33,812 bases of DNA from Candidatus Avoscillospira stercoripullorum (GTDB lineage: Bacteria > Bacillota > Clostridia > Oscillospirales > Oscillospiraceae): positions 1-33,812 of the forward strand of contig DVGD01000147.1 of assembly GCA_018712905.1 (NCBI GenBank), read 5' to 3'. Below, piece by piece: positions 8,722 through 17,461 of this stretch. A program made the translations under genes and the position numbers. The first letter of the stretch is position 1. The number at the start of each line of letters is the position of its first letter. The notes beneath the pieces were generated by a model. It did no database searches. It was given only the letters and a program-made list of their open reading frames with translations, and had not been told where the DNA came from.

Positions 8722-10662
8722 TTACAGCGCGTACGCGGCATCAAAGCCGCTGTGCACCGCATCGCCGATCTTGCCGGATCGGCAGCAGTCGCCGATCATG
8801 CGAAACTCCGGTACCACCCGGAATTGTTCCGCCTCCGCCCGGCGGGGTTTCAAGCCAACAGCCCAAATGACCAGATCCGCCTCCACCAAAATGGTCTCGC
8901 CGTTTCGCCGGCACTCCACCGCATCTGCGCCGATGCGCACAACCCGCGTCTCATCCAGCTCGGTAAGCCCCGCGCCGATGCGCTCGAGTAAGGCAATGGA
9001 CATGGTGCGGGTGGTGCGGCTGCCCGGCCCCATGGGCAAAACATCCCGGGCGCGCAGATCCACGATGTTCACCGTGTTCCCTGCTTCCTTGTAATGGCAG
9101 GCGGCCTCATACCCCGTCATCCCGCCGCCAATGATTACCACTCGCTTGCCGGTCACATCCATCGGAAGATTCTCACAGGTGTAGGTGGGCATTGCAGGAT
9201 CCGCCGCAATGGGTGCAGCCATGGGAGAAGCGCCCACTGCTGCGATCACGGCATCAAAGCCTTCCTGTTCCAAAAGCGCCGGCGTCGCTTCTGTATGGAG
9301 CCGGATATCTGCCACCAGCTTTTCCGTCTGCGCCACTGCCCAGTGCAGGTATGGCACAAAATCCTCCTTCACCGGCAGCATGGAAGCCGTTCGCAAATTG
9401 CCGCCCAGCTGGCTTTCCCGCTCAAACAGCGTTACGCTGTGGCCGCGCAGCACGGCAGTTCTTGCCGCCTGCATCCCGCCGGGGCCGCCGCCGATCACCG
9501 CCACGCGTTTGGATTTCCGGGCGGGCGGGAGGGTGCCCTCGGGGAATTCATCCTCCTGTCCACATAGGGGATTCACGGCGCACACCACGGTGCTGTCCTG
9601 GCTGACGCCGAAGCAGTAGCCGCAGCGGATGCAGGGAGCGGCCTCCTCGGGGTGGCCGGTGGCGTACTTGAGGGGGAAGTCCGGGTCGGCCAGGAAGGGG
9701 CGGCAAAATGCAATCATATCTGCATCGCCGTTTTCCAGCGCCCGTTCGCCCAGCTCCGGGTTCATCATACCGGCAACCACCGCCACAGCTGCCTTGGTGT
9801 GCCGCTTAATCTCCCGGGCAAACTTCAGATTGATGCCCTTTTCCATGTAGCAGTTGGGGAAGCAGAAGCGGCTATAGCCGGGCAGGCTGATGAGGCCGCC
9901 GGAAACGTGGTACAGGTCGATCTTCCCCTCCAGGCACTCCAACAGTTCCAGGGTGTCCTTGAGTTCCAGGCCGTCGGTGGTATACTCGCTGCCTGAGATC
10001 CGGTACTCGATGACAAAGTCTTCGCCGCACAGCCTCCGAACTTCATCGCACACTTCGCGGATGAACCGGCTGCGGTTTTCCACGCTGCCGCCATACGCGT
10101 CGGTACGGTGGTTGGTCAGGGGGCTTGCAAACTGCGCCAGCAGATTTCCGTGGCCGCCGTGAAGCATGACCATCCGAAAGCCGCTGTTCTTGCACAGCAA
10201 GGCAGACTGGGCGTAGGCATTTGCCATGTCGTGAATCTGCTCTATGGTCATTTCCACATCCCCGGGCTTCCGGGGAGAGGGGCCGATGGGCGCGCCGGTG
10301 CTTCGGAACGGATGGGCATTGAGGCCGGGATGGTTGATCTCAATGTCCGCCACAGCGCCGTAGCGCTCCACGCCCCGGACGAACTCGGAAAGGCCGATCT
10401 GTACCCGGGGACTGGATAAATCCACCTGCCGCGCTTCGTCGCGATAGTGGGTCATATCCAGCGAGCAGTTGCCCAAAGTGACCACTGCCGCGCCGCCTCG
10501 TGCGGAAGCGCGGTGAAACTGGATCAGCTCCCGGGTGACGCAGCCATCATTGGAGGCCATGCCCGGCACCATAGGAGCGTGAATGATTCGGTTGCGGAAC
10601 GTAATGCCCCGGATGGTCAGGGGGCTAAAAATCAGAGGATAATCCGTTTGCATCTGCTCCAT
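8722..10662 (-). CDS. NADH:flavin oxidoreductase/OYE-type FMN + 4Fe-4S + FAD/NAD(P) oxidoreductase (FadH/BaiCD-like architecture)
   Basis: MEQMQTDYPLIFSPLTIRGITFRNRIIHAPM; SPLTNHRTDAYGGSVENRSRF; CIRCGYCFGVSQDSTVVCAVNP cluster; KRVAVIGGGPGGMQAA and KRVVIIGGGMTGYEAA Rossmann motifs. Start taken as 10662 (10653 is an alternative), because the upstream ORF extension crosses the promoter. Confidence 0.9.
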   Translation of the reverse strand: MEQMQTDYPLIFSPLTIRGITFRNRIIHAPMVPGMASNDGCVTRELIQFHRASARGGAAVVTLGNCSLDMTHYRDEARQVDLSSPRVQIGLSEFVRGVERYGAVADIEINHPGLNAHPFRSTGAPIGPSPRKPGDVEMTIEQIHDMANAYAQSALLCKNSGFRMVMLHGGHGNLLAQFASPLTNHRTDAYGGSVENRSRFIREVCDEVRRLCGEDFVIEYRISGSEYTTDGLELKDTLELLECLEGKIDLYHVSGGLISLPGYSRFCFPNCYMEKGINLKFAREIKRHTKAAVAVVAGMMNPELGERALENGDADMIAFCRPFLADPDFPLKYATGHPEEAAPCIRCGYCFGVSQDSTVVCAVNPLCGQEDEFPEGTLPPARKSKRVAVIGGGPGGMQAARTAVLRGHSVTLFERESQLGGNLRTASMLPVKEDFVPYLHWAVAQTEKLVADIRLHTEATPALLEQEGFDAVIAAVGASPMAAPIAADPAMPTYTCENLPMDVTGKRVVIIGGGMTGYEAACHYKEAGNTVNIVDLRARDVLPMGPGSRTTRTMSIALLERIGAGLTELDETRVVRIGADAVECRRNGETILVEADLVIWAVGLKPRRAEAEQFRVVPEFRMIGDCCRSGKIGDAVHSGFDAAYAL

Positions 10663-10699
10663 TCCTTCCCATTGCGGCAGCGCCGCTTCTTCTGGTGCT

Positions 10700-10728
10700 A
10701 TTATAGCGCGGCTCCTTTGAATTAACAA
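10700..10728 (-). promoter_or_regulatory. Promoter of the OYE-GRE1 transcription unit
   Basis: Minus strand TTGTTA (10728-10723) - 17 nt - TATAAT (10705-10700). Confidence 0.65.
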
Positions 10729-10759
10729 ACAAAATATGAGGTAATATAACAAATAAATA

Positions 10760-10788
10760 TTGTTAATCAGCGCGTACTGTGCTATACT
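10760..10788 (+). promoter_or_regulatory. Promoter of the LysR gene
   Basis: TTGTTA (10760-10765) - 17 nt - TATACT (10783-10788). Confidence 0.65.
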
Positions 10789-10819
10789 GGCACCAATACA
10801 GCGAAAGGAGCGAAGGCGC

Positions 10820-11716
10820 ATGTTCAGCAAACACATTTCCTTTTTTCTAGAGGCCGCCCAGTGCCTGAACTTCACCGAGGCCGCCAAGCGGATGTATGTC
10901 AGCCAGCAGGCGATGACCTGGCATATTGCCGCCTTGGAAAAAGAGCTCAATCTCACGCTGTTCGTCCGTTCCACCCGCTCGGTGCAGCTGACGCCGGTGG
11001 GAATCTATCTGCGGGATCAGTTTTCCCGGCTCAGCGATGAGATGAATCTCATTGTGGAACGGGCAAAAAAAATGAGCACCGAGCAGCTCAGCCGCCTCAG
11101 CTTGGGTTTTTACCACGGCCTGTCCCGCCAGCGGATTATCATCCCGATCCTCACCGCGCTGCGCCAGCAGTGCCCGGATACGTTTTTCGACGTCCAGGTG
11201 CTGGATATGACCACATTGCGCAACCGCCTGCTGGACGGCAAGGTGGATCTTGGCATTACCATGACCGACGCCGGCACCGCATGGCCGGGGATGCAGACCA
11301 CCGTTCTGCGCAGCTACCCCTTCGGCATTTACCTCGCGAAGGATCATCCCCTGCTGGAGGGCGGCTTTTCTCCAGAAAAGCTGCGCGCCATCAGTTATCT
11401 CACCACGGAGCGTCCCGGCGCCCTGTTGGGAGAGGGGCGCCGGCAAGCGCGTCCCAGTTGGCTCCAGAATTTGCCCTGCCGGGACACACTGTTTTTGCCG
11501 GATATGGATACCCTGATGGTTTACGTGGAAAGCAGGCGTGGCTTTACCTGCCTGACGGACAATCTGCAGGCGCTGGACGGCAACGCCCGTCTCGTGCGGT
11601 TGGAACTGCCTGCACCGGGGGGCTTTTCCCAGATGATCTGCGCCTATCCGGAAAATACGCCCAATCCGTTGGCCGGCTCCATGGCCGGCCTGTGCCGCGG
11701 AGCCCTGGAGGAATAA
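10820..11716 (+). CDS. LysR family transcriptional regulator
   Basis: MFSKHISFFLEAAQCLNFTEAAKRMYVSQQAMTWHIAALEKELNLTLFVRSTRSVQLTPVG, a classic LysR HTH; RBS aaaggag; start 10820 rather than the ORF start 10760, which overlaps the promoter. Confidence 0.93.
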   Translation: MFSKHISFFLEAAQCLNFTEAAKRMYVSQQAMTWHIAALEKELNLTLFVRSTRSVQLTPVGIYLRDQFSRLSDEMNLIVERAKKMSTEQLSRLSLGFYHGLSRQRIIIPILTALRQQCPDTFFDVQVLDMTTLRNRLLDGKVDLGITMTDAGTAWPGMQTTVLRSYPFGIYLAKDHPLLEGGFSPEKLRAISYLTTERPGALLGEGRRQARPSWLQNLPCRDTLFLPDMDTLMVYVESRRGFTCLTDNLQALDGNARLVRLELPAPGGFSQMICAYPENTPNPLAGSMAGLCRGALEE

Positions 11717-11748
11717 GAAGGCCGCCAGCTTGGGATCGCCCCTTCTTG

Positions 11749-12531
11749 TCAGCGCACATTCCAGAACTGAAACAGCGCTTGGTAAAAGGGCGGCTGCGAG
11801 AAGGCAAGCTGCATCTGCGGGTGGAAATCCTCGTATCCCGCGCCCCGTTCACGCCAGTAGCGGCATCCCCGTTCCAGCTCTTCCAGCCGGCTGATGGGCA
11901 CCGCCAGAATGGTCTCGTTGGAGCCGGACAGGGCGCGCTCCTGGTCGCCGGGATCGGGAATGGCGATGCCATAGTCCCCTGTGAGGATTGGCTCAGCGAT
12001 GGTGTGCATGCAGGAATCGATGGGATCCAAGGTGGTCTGCAGCAGCGCACCTGTCTCGTGCTTGATCGCCATCAGGAAGAAACGGAGCTGAAAATTGTTG
12101 TCGCAGGGGAACAAAATCACATCCGGGCGGAAGGAGCAGGTTTCCGCCGGCCCCATCAAAATCCCCTGGTGGACGGGAAGCACCGGGAAAGACCGCAGGA
12201 GCTCGGCCGCTTTTTCCGGATCCCGGATCCCCAGGCGATCCCGGATGGCGAAAAAGGCCGGACTCCCCGGCGTGATCTCGCCCAGCCCCAGCCATACCAT
12301 GGGATTCCAGCAGCTGTGATCTGTCCGTTCCATGTAGACAGTTTTCCCCTCCCGCTTTACCAGCGCCAGCCCCTGACATAGGGCAATGGGAGTGCCCAGG
12401 GATGTGACGGGGCGGATTGCCTCCGGCGGCGCAGGATCATCCCAAAGTGCCACGGCCTGGGGATGGAGGCTCAGGCGGGCGGATTGCGCCACATAGTGGG
12501 CGGAAGCGCTGCATTGCGCCGGGGTCATCAT
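11749..12531 (-). CDS. DUF169-like protein
   Basis: MMTPAQCSASAHYVAQSARLSLHPQAVALWDD...DVILFPCDNNFQLRFFLMA resembles DUF169 proteins by eye. The ATG overlaps the kinase stop (ATGA-type coupling at 12528-12531). Confidence 0.6.
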   Translation of the reverse strand: MMTPAQCSASAHYVAQSARLSLHPQAVALWDDPAPPEAIRPVTSLGTPIALCQGLALVKREGKTVYMERTDHSCWNPMVWLGLGEITPGSPAFFAIRDRLGIRDPEKAAELLRSFPVLPVHQGILMGPAETCSFRPDVILFPCDNNFQLRFFLMAIKHETGALLQTTLDPIDSCMHTIAEPILTGDYGIAIPDPGDQERALSGSNETILAVPISRLEELERGCRYWRERGAGYEDFHPQMQLAFSQPPFYQALFQFWNVR

Positions 12532-14045
12532 CGGTCGATAAAGCACTGGATGGCGTCCCATACGCCGTCCAGGCCTTCGATGACCTTGCAGTACAGGTCG
12601 TACTTCCTGTCGTAGACATCCCGGTACGCCGCTCTGGGCAGGTACGTCCGCCCCAGCTTGGTCATGAGATCGGAGGCAGTCTGATAATCCTTGCAATTTC
12701 CGCAAGCTACGGACGCGTTGATGGCGCAGCCCAGGGTGCCGGTTTCGCCGATGTCGGCAGTCTGAACCGGCATGCCGCACACGTCCGCGAAGATCTGCGC
12801 CCACACCGCACTTTGGGCGGCACCGCCTGCCAGCCGGATGCCCGCCACCGGGTGATCCAGACTTTTCTTCAGCTTTTCCAGATGGTAGCGGTGGGAGAAC
12901 ACAATGCCCTCGTAAATGCCCCGTGTGATATGGGCACGGGTGTGGTGCATGGAAAGCCCCACCAGAGCGCCTCGGGCATTGGGGTGGACGTTGCTGGCCA
13001 TGAGAAACGGCAGAAAAATGGGGCAGAACGCATCCGGGCTGACGCTCTCGCACCAGGCATTGAGTTTCTCATAGACCGAGCCGGGCGTCTGCTTCACCTC
13101 CGGCAGCAATTGGTCGATATACCACTGGTTATTGCCCGCAGAGGTGGGGCTGCTCTCTTCCACCAGATAGTAGGCGGGGTCGCAGAACAGGGAGTTCAGC
13201 TTGACCGAGCCGTCCAGAGCCGGCGTCTCACGGATATACCCATTAATGCTCCAGGTGCCGGCGATCATGCACAGCCGGGCGGGATCGGACACGCCCACGG
13301 CAATGGCGCATGCATCGATGTCAAACATTCCGCCGGCCACGGGCGTACCGGCTGCCAGCCCGGTTTGCGCCGCGGTCTCGGGCGTGATGACGCCGCAAAT
13401 CTCCGCGGAAGTGCACAAAGGCGGCAGCGCATGGGCGAACATGGAAAGATCCAGCAGCTCCAAAATTCTCGGATCATACTGCTTGGTGTAGAGATTTAGC
13501 AAATTGGAACCGGATACGCATGTAAGCTCTGCCCGCGCCTGGCGGGTCAGCCGGAAGCGGATATAGTCCACACAGGAAAAGATATATTTGATCCGGTCAA
13601 TGAGCTCCGGCATTTCATCCCGGATCCACGCCAGCAGCGCCACCGGCTGGCAGCTGAGAATGCCCTGGCAGGTGTAGGCAAAGAGCTTTTGCGCCGTGCC
13701 GTCGGCCTCCCAGCGGGGCGGGTATGCCCACGCTCGGTTGTCTGTGGACAAAATGGCGTGGGACACAGGATGGCCGTCCTTGCCCCACAGATACAGCCCC
13801 TTGCCGTGGCCGCAGCAGGATATGCAGGCAATCTCCGCCGTATTCACGCCGGATTTCTCCAGCACCGTGCGGATCATCCGGCAGTTGTCCTCCCACATGG
13901 TTTCCATGTCCCGCTCGCAGTAGCCGGACTGGGATGCGATGGTACCGGAGCTGCAGGAAGCCACCTGAATTTCCCGTCCGGTTTCGTCGTAAAGGGCGGC
14001 TTTTGTGGTAGTGCCGCCGTTGTCTATTCCAAGATAATATGGCAT
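12528..14045 (-). CDS. FGGY-family carbohydrate kinase (L-xylulose/sugar-acid kinase-like)
   Basis: MPYYLGIDNGGTTTKAALYDETGREI; GHGKGLYLWGKDGHPVSHAILSTDNRA; GMFDIDACAIAVGV; GIRLAGGAAQSAVWAQIFADV. Alternative start 14051. Confidence 0.92.
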   Translation of the reverse strand: MPYYLGIDNGGTTTKAALYDETGREIQVASCSSGTIASQSGYCERDMETMWEDNCRMIRTVLEKSGVNTAEIACISCCGHGKGLYLWGKDGHPVSHAILSTDNRAWAYPPRWEADGTAQKLFAYTCQGILSCQPVALLAWIRDEMPELIDRIKYIFSCVDYIRFRLTRQARAELTCVSGSNLLNLYTKQYDPRILELLDLSMFAHALPPLCTSAEICGVITPETAAQTGLAAGTPVAGGMFDIDACAIAVGVSDPARLCMIAGTWSINGYIRETPALDGSVKLNSLFCDPAYYLVEESSPTSAGNNQWYIDQLLPEVKQTPGSVYEKLNAWCESVSPDAFCPIFLPFLMASNVHPNARGALVGLSMHHTRAHITRGIYEGIVFSHRYHLEKLKKSLDHPVAGIRLAGGAAQSAVWAQIFADVCGMPVQTADIGETGTLGCAINASVACGNCKDYQTASDLMTKLGRTYLPRAAYRDVYDRKYDLYCKVIEGLDGVWDAIQCFIDR

Positions 14046-14071
14046 AGGCATCTCCTCCTCGTCTTTTTTTC

Positions 14072-14100
14072 AACATAATCGACGGGCTTAAAAATGTCAA
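14072..14100 (-). promoter_or_regulatory. Promoter of the kinase-DUF169 unit
   Basis: Minus strand TTGACA (14100-14095) - 17 nt - TATGTT (14077-14072). Confidence 0.6.
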
Positions 14101-14139
14101 GCAGATCTATCTTACAGAATTTTTAATAATTAGTAATGT

Positions 14140-14168
14140 TTGACAGATGGTTTTTTTGTGCTTATAAT
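14140..14168 (+). promoter_or_regulatory. Perfect-consensus sigma-A promoter of the LacI gene
   Basis: TTGACA (14140-14145) - 17 nt - TATAAT (14163-14168). Confidence 0.8.
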
Positions 14169-14212
14169 ACAAACATCTATGGCTGCGACAGCCGAGGAGA
14201 GGACAGGTCTGT

Positions 14213-15217
14213 ATGACGATTTATGACATTGCAGAAATCGCAGGTGTCAATGCCAGCACCGTCTCCCGGGTCATCAACGGTAAGCCAGGGTGTGGGAAGA
14301 AGAAGCGGGAGGAGATCCTCGCGCTGCTGAAACAGTATAATTTCATCCCCGACGCAACTGCCCGCAACCTGGTATCCCAGCGCAATCACACCGTCGGAAT
14401 CCTCACAGATGATCTGCATTCCACCCACATGAACGAAGCGATTGCCATTTTGCAGAATGAACTTTTGAGCGCCGGATATCACTGCTATCTGAGCTATGTG
14501 AACGATGGAACCAGTCCAGATGCCGTGGAGCGAGGCTTCCGGGATCTGGCCAGCCGCCGGGTGGAGGGGGTGCTGCTTTTGGGGCAGTGCTTCCACGATC
14601 ATCAAGCGCTGGAGCCGGAGATTATCAAGTATCTGCCGGATAAGCCGGTGGTGCTGGTCAATCAGACGCAGCCCTCCCAGCTGGAAAACATCTATGCCAT
14701 CGGCGCCAACGAGCCGCGCGGCATCCACCGGTGTGTGGAGCTGCTGGTCAGCCGGAAGCGAAATCATCTCATGCTTCTCATTGACCGGGGCCGTACCAGT
14801 ACCCTGCAGCTGAAGCAGGCCTTCGAAGAGGCGCTGACAAAATACGGCAGCGAGATTGCAGGATGCACCGTCGCCGATGTCCCTTATCGCGGCACGGAGG
14901 GAGAAGAGACTGCCCTTACCATCATGCAGCAGCACCCCGAAGTGAACGGGATTATGTGCACCCATGACCGCATTGCCATCAACGCCATTTACGCATTGCA
15001 GAGTTTGGGGCGGGAGGTGCCCGGGGACGTGTCCGTCATCGGCGAGGATAACTCGGAGCTTTGCAAGGTATGCCGCCCCAAGCTCACCTCGCTGGATACC
15101 ATGATCCGGCAAATCACCCTTTTGTCTGCGGAAACCATACTCTGCGCGATGGAAGGACGCCCCTGCTCGCACTATGTGTCCCTGGAAATGGAAATGCATC
15201 ACAGGGACAGCGTATAG
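14213..15217 (+). CDS. LacI family transcriptional regulator
   Basis: MTIYDIAEIAGVNASTVSRVINGKPGCGKKKREEILALLKQYNFIPDATARNL HTH plus periplasmic-binding-like effector domain. Confidence 0.95.
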   Translation: MTIYDIAEIAGVNASTVSRVINGKPGCGKKKREEILALLKQYNFIPDATARNLVSQRNHTVGILTDDLHSTHMNEAIAILQNELLSAGYHCYLSYVNDGTSPDAVERGFRDLASRRVEGVLLLGQCFHDHQALEPEIIKYLPDKPVVLVNQTQPSQLENIYAIGANEPRGIHRCVELLVSRKRNHLMLLIDRGRTSTLQLKQAFEEALTKYGSEIAGCTVADVPYRGTEGEETALTIMQQHPEVNGIMCTHDRIAINAIYALQSLGREVPGDVSVIGEDNSELCKVCRPKLTSLDTMIRQITLLSAETILCAMEGRPCSHYVSLEMEMHHRDSV

Positions 15218-15232
15218 GAAAGGAAACTCCAT

Positions 15233-16141
15233 ATGACGTTCATTGACGCCCATGTTCACATTTTCCCCGAGACGGCACTGGGGCGCGTAAATCCCCGTTT
15301 TGGCGGGGAATATGCCCCCTATGGCTTTCTAAAGCTCCCCGGCGGCGGCGGATACCATGTCATGCCCCCCTACATCCACGACACCCAATTCACGGCAGAC
15401 ACCCTGGTTCATATGATGGATGTCTATGGCGTGAAACAGGCCGTGATTCAGCAGTCCATCCTGAATGAGCAGAACGCTGTGGTGGCGGAAGCCGTGGCGC
15501 GGTATCCCCACCGGCTCTCCGGCTCTATGATCCTCGAACCGGGTTCAAACTGGCAAGCGGATCTCCTGCACTGGAAAAAAGCCGGCCTCAACAGCATCAA
15601 GTTTGAAATGCGCGCCTTTTCCATGGCCTGCCCCGGTGTGGGCTACGACCATCCCTGGATGCGCAGCATGCTGGAGCTTGCCCGGCAGGAAGACCTGACG
15701 GTGGTATTTGATCCGGCACCCACGGATTTCCCGGTGTATCGCCCCGAGGCGCTGTTTGACGCGCTGCGCGCCCTGCCCGGAATTCGGGTGGTCATCTGCC
15801 ATCTGGGGTATCCCAAACCCATGGACACAGCGCAGAGCCGGAGCAAGTGGCAGGAGATGGTGGAGCTTGCCAAGCTGCCCGGGGTTTGGCTGGACGTCAG
15901 CGCGCTGCCGGACTTGTTCGAGGAAGAGGGGTGGCCCTATCCCACCGCCGCCGCATACCTGCGCCAGGTCAAAGACTGGGTGGGTGCGGACAAACTCATC
16001 TGGGGCACTGATGTGCCTGGTACGCTGTGCAACGCCACCTATCCGCAGATGCAGCGCATGTTCTCCATCCCGGGGCTTTTCTCGCAAGAGGAGCAGCAGC
16101 TTCTCTTCTCGGAAAATGCCCGGGCTGCCTACTGTCTGTAA
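15233..16141 (+). CDS. Amidohydrolase (amidohydrolase_2/TIM-barrel metal-dependent hydrolase) family protein
   Basis: FIDAHVHIFPE (HxH), VVICHLGYPKP, LIWGTDVPG metal ligand motifs. Confidence 0.85.
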   Translation: MTFIDAHVHIFPETALGRVNPRFGGEYAPYGFLKLPGGGGYHVMPPYIHDTQFTADTLVHMMDVYGVKQAVIQQSILNEQNAVVAEAVARYPHRLSGSMILEPGSNWQADLLHWKKAGLNSIKFEMRAFSMACPGVGYDHPWMRSMLELARQEDLTVVFDPAPTDFPVYRPEALFDALRALPGIRVVICHLGYPKPMDTAQSRSKWQEMVELAKLPGVWLDVSALPDLFEEEGWPYPTAAAYLRQVKDWVGADKLIWGTDVPGTLCNATYPQMQRMFSIPGLFSQEEQQLLFSENARAAYCL

Positions 16142-16183
16142 GCGCGAGAATCCAACCTCTGCAAAATAATAGCCGCCTCTTTG

Positions 16184-16228
16184 CTCCCTGCCGCTACTGC
16201 TTTTGCAGATGCGGCAGGGAGTTCTTTG
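16184..16228 (+). terminator. Terminator of the LacI-amidohydrolase unit
   Basis: ctccctgccgc ... gcggcagggag (perfect 11-bp stem) followed by ttctttg. Confidence 0.65.
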
Positions 16229-16338
16229 TCCTCTGGAAGGTATTTCCTCTGCGCAAGAGGGAATTGGGCGATTTCGCACAAAACGAAACGTAGTTTTTGA
16301 ACAGTTGTGCCAAATGTCGAAACAAGGCAAAAAACCAC

Positions 16339-16367
16339 TTGAAAAACTGTGCAGAATGTGTTATTTT
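16339..16367 (+). promoter_or_regulatory. Predicted promoter of the large catabolic operon
   Basis: TTGAAA (16339-16344) - 17 nt - TATTTT (16362-16367). Confidence 0.5.
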
Positions 16368-16377
16368 TTGTCATGAA

Positions 16378-16403
16378 AAATTGCGCAACCGATTGCGCAA
16401 TTT
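16378..16403. promoter_or_regulatory. Candidate operator: perfect 26-bp palindrome
   Basis: AAATTGCGCAACCGATTGCGCAATTT, 11-bp arms plus CCGA centre with central CG, located at about +4 to +30 relative to the predicted start site. Confidence 0.65.
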
Positions 16404-16477
16404 CACCACCAGCGCCGGTGTCCATGGTTTCAACTGAAAGTCCGATACTCATTTTGCTTGTAAGGAGAACAAAAACT

Positions 16478-17446
16478 ATGTCCAGCAAGAAAACGCTTCA
16501 GCAGATTCTGGAGGAAAGCAACAAATGCTTCCTCGTCCCCTGTGTTTACGACTGTGCATCCAACCACGCCATGGAGATGTGCGGCTTCCCTGTAACGCTG
16601 CTGTCCGGCGGTGAAGTTTCCATCGCCATGAACGGCGTTATTGACTACGGCTTCACTGGCCTGACGGATCTGGAGTGGGTTGTCAGCCGTGTTGCTAGCA
16701 CCAGCTCTGTGCCGCTGATCTGCGACATCGAAGATGGCTTTGGTGGACCTCTTGCTGTTTACCGCGCTGCCAAGCGCCTGGCTGCCGCCGGTGCCGCCGC
16801 CGTCCAGTTGGAAGACTCAGCGGACATGGAAGAGTCTGTCAAGCTGCTGCCGAGAGCGCAGTATTTGGCGAAGGTTCGCGCAGCGCTCCAGGCGCTCAAA
16901 GGTACCAACTGCCTTCTGATTGCACGAAGCAACGCAGATCCCTTCGATCCCGCGCAGATGAAGGAAGGCTGCGAGCGCCTGCAGGAGGCCATTGAGATCG
17001 GCAAGGCACAGGGTCAGATGGTGCTGGCCATGATGGTCTTGATCGTGGACTATGAGCATGCCAAGGAAATGGCCAAGATTGTCACCGGCCCCAAGGTCTA
17101 CGCCGATGTGCGCGCCGACAACGGCGTTCCCGCTGTGACCATGGAGCAGCTCACCGAGCTGGGCTTTGTGATGTGCTCCACGCACTTCACGCTGAAGTCC
17201 GCCATGGAGGGCATGCTGGAGCACGGCAAGAAAAACTTCGAGAGCCAATCCGTTGCCTACACCTTCACCCATGCCAGCGGTACCGGCGATCCCGACTTCA
17301 GCGCCACGCCCATGTTTGCACCCCAGGATTATATGGCACTGGAAAGCTCCTTCACCGGTGCGGATAAGGAATACACCATCGTAGGCCACAAAGTTGAGGA
17401 TTATCCCGAAGGCTTCAAGCGCATCGACATCGAAGACCGCCTGTAA
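16478..17446 (+). CDS. Isocitrate lyase/PEP mutase superfamily protein, paralog 1
   Basis: MSSKKTLQQILEESNKCFLVPCVYDCASNHAMEMCGF; CDIEDGFGG (DxDxGxG-like); AAGAAAVQLEDS; LIARSNADP. RBS aaggag. The ORF-track start at 16349 lies inside the regulatory region. Confidence 0.85.
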   Translation: MSSKKTLQQILEESNKCFLVPCVYDCASNHAMEMCGFPVTLLSGGEVSIAMNGVIDYGFTGLTDLEWVVSRVASTSSVPLICDIEDGFGGPLAVYRAAKRLAAAGAAAVQLEDSADMEESVKLLPRAQYLAKVRAALQALKGTNCLLIARSNADPFDPAQMKEGCERLQEAIEIGKAQGQMVLAMMVLIVDYEHAKEMAKIVTGPKVYADVRADNGVPAVTMEQLTELGFVMCSTHFTLKSAMEGMLEHGKKNFESQSVAYTFTHASGTGDPDFSATPMFAPQDYMALESSFTGADKEYTIVGHKVEDYPEGFKRIDIEDRL

Positions 17447-17461
17447 TTGGGAGGCTCGCAT

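Noticed and set aside
11213-11226. Second copy of the half operator (attgcgcaaccg) at 11213-11226
   Set aside because: Inside the LysR coding sequence, lacks the second arm, probably chance.
16349-16477. N-terminal extension of ICL/PEPM paralog 1 as called in the ORF track
   Set aside because: Overlaps the predicted promoter and palindrome; a good RBS and family-like N-terminus support the start at 16478.
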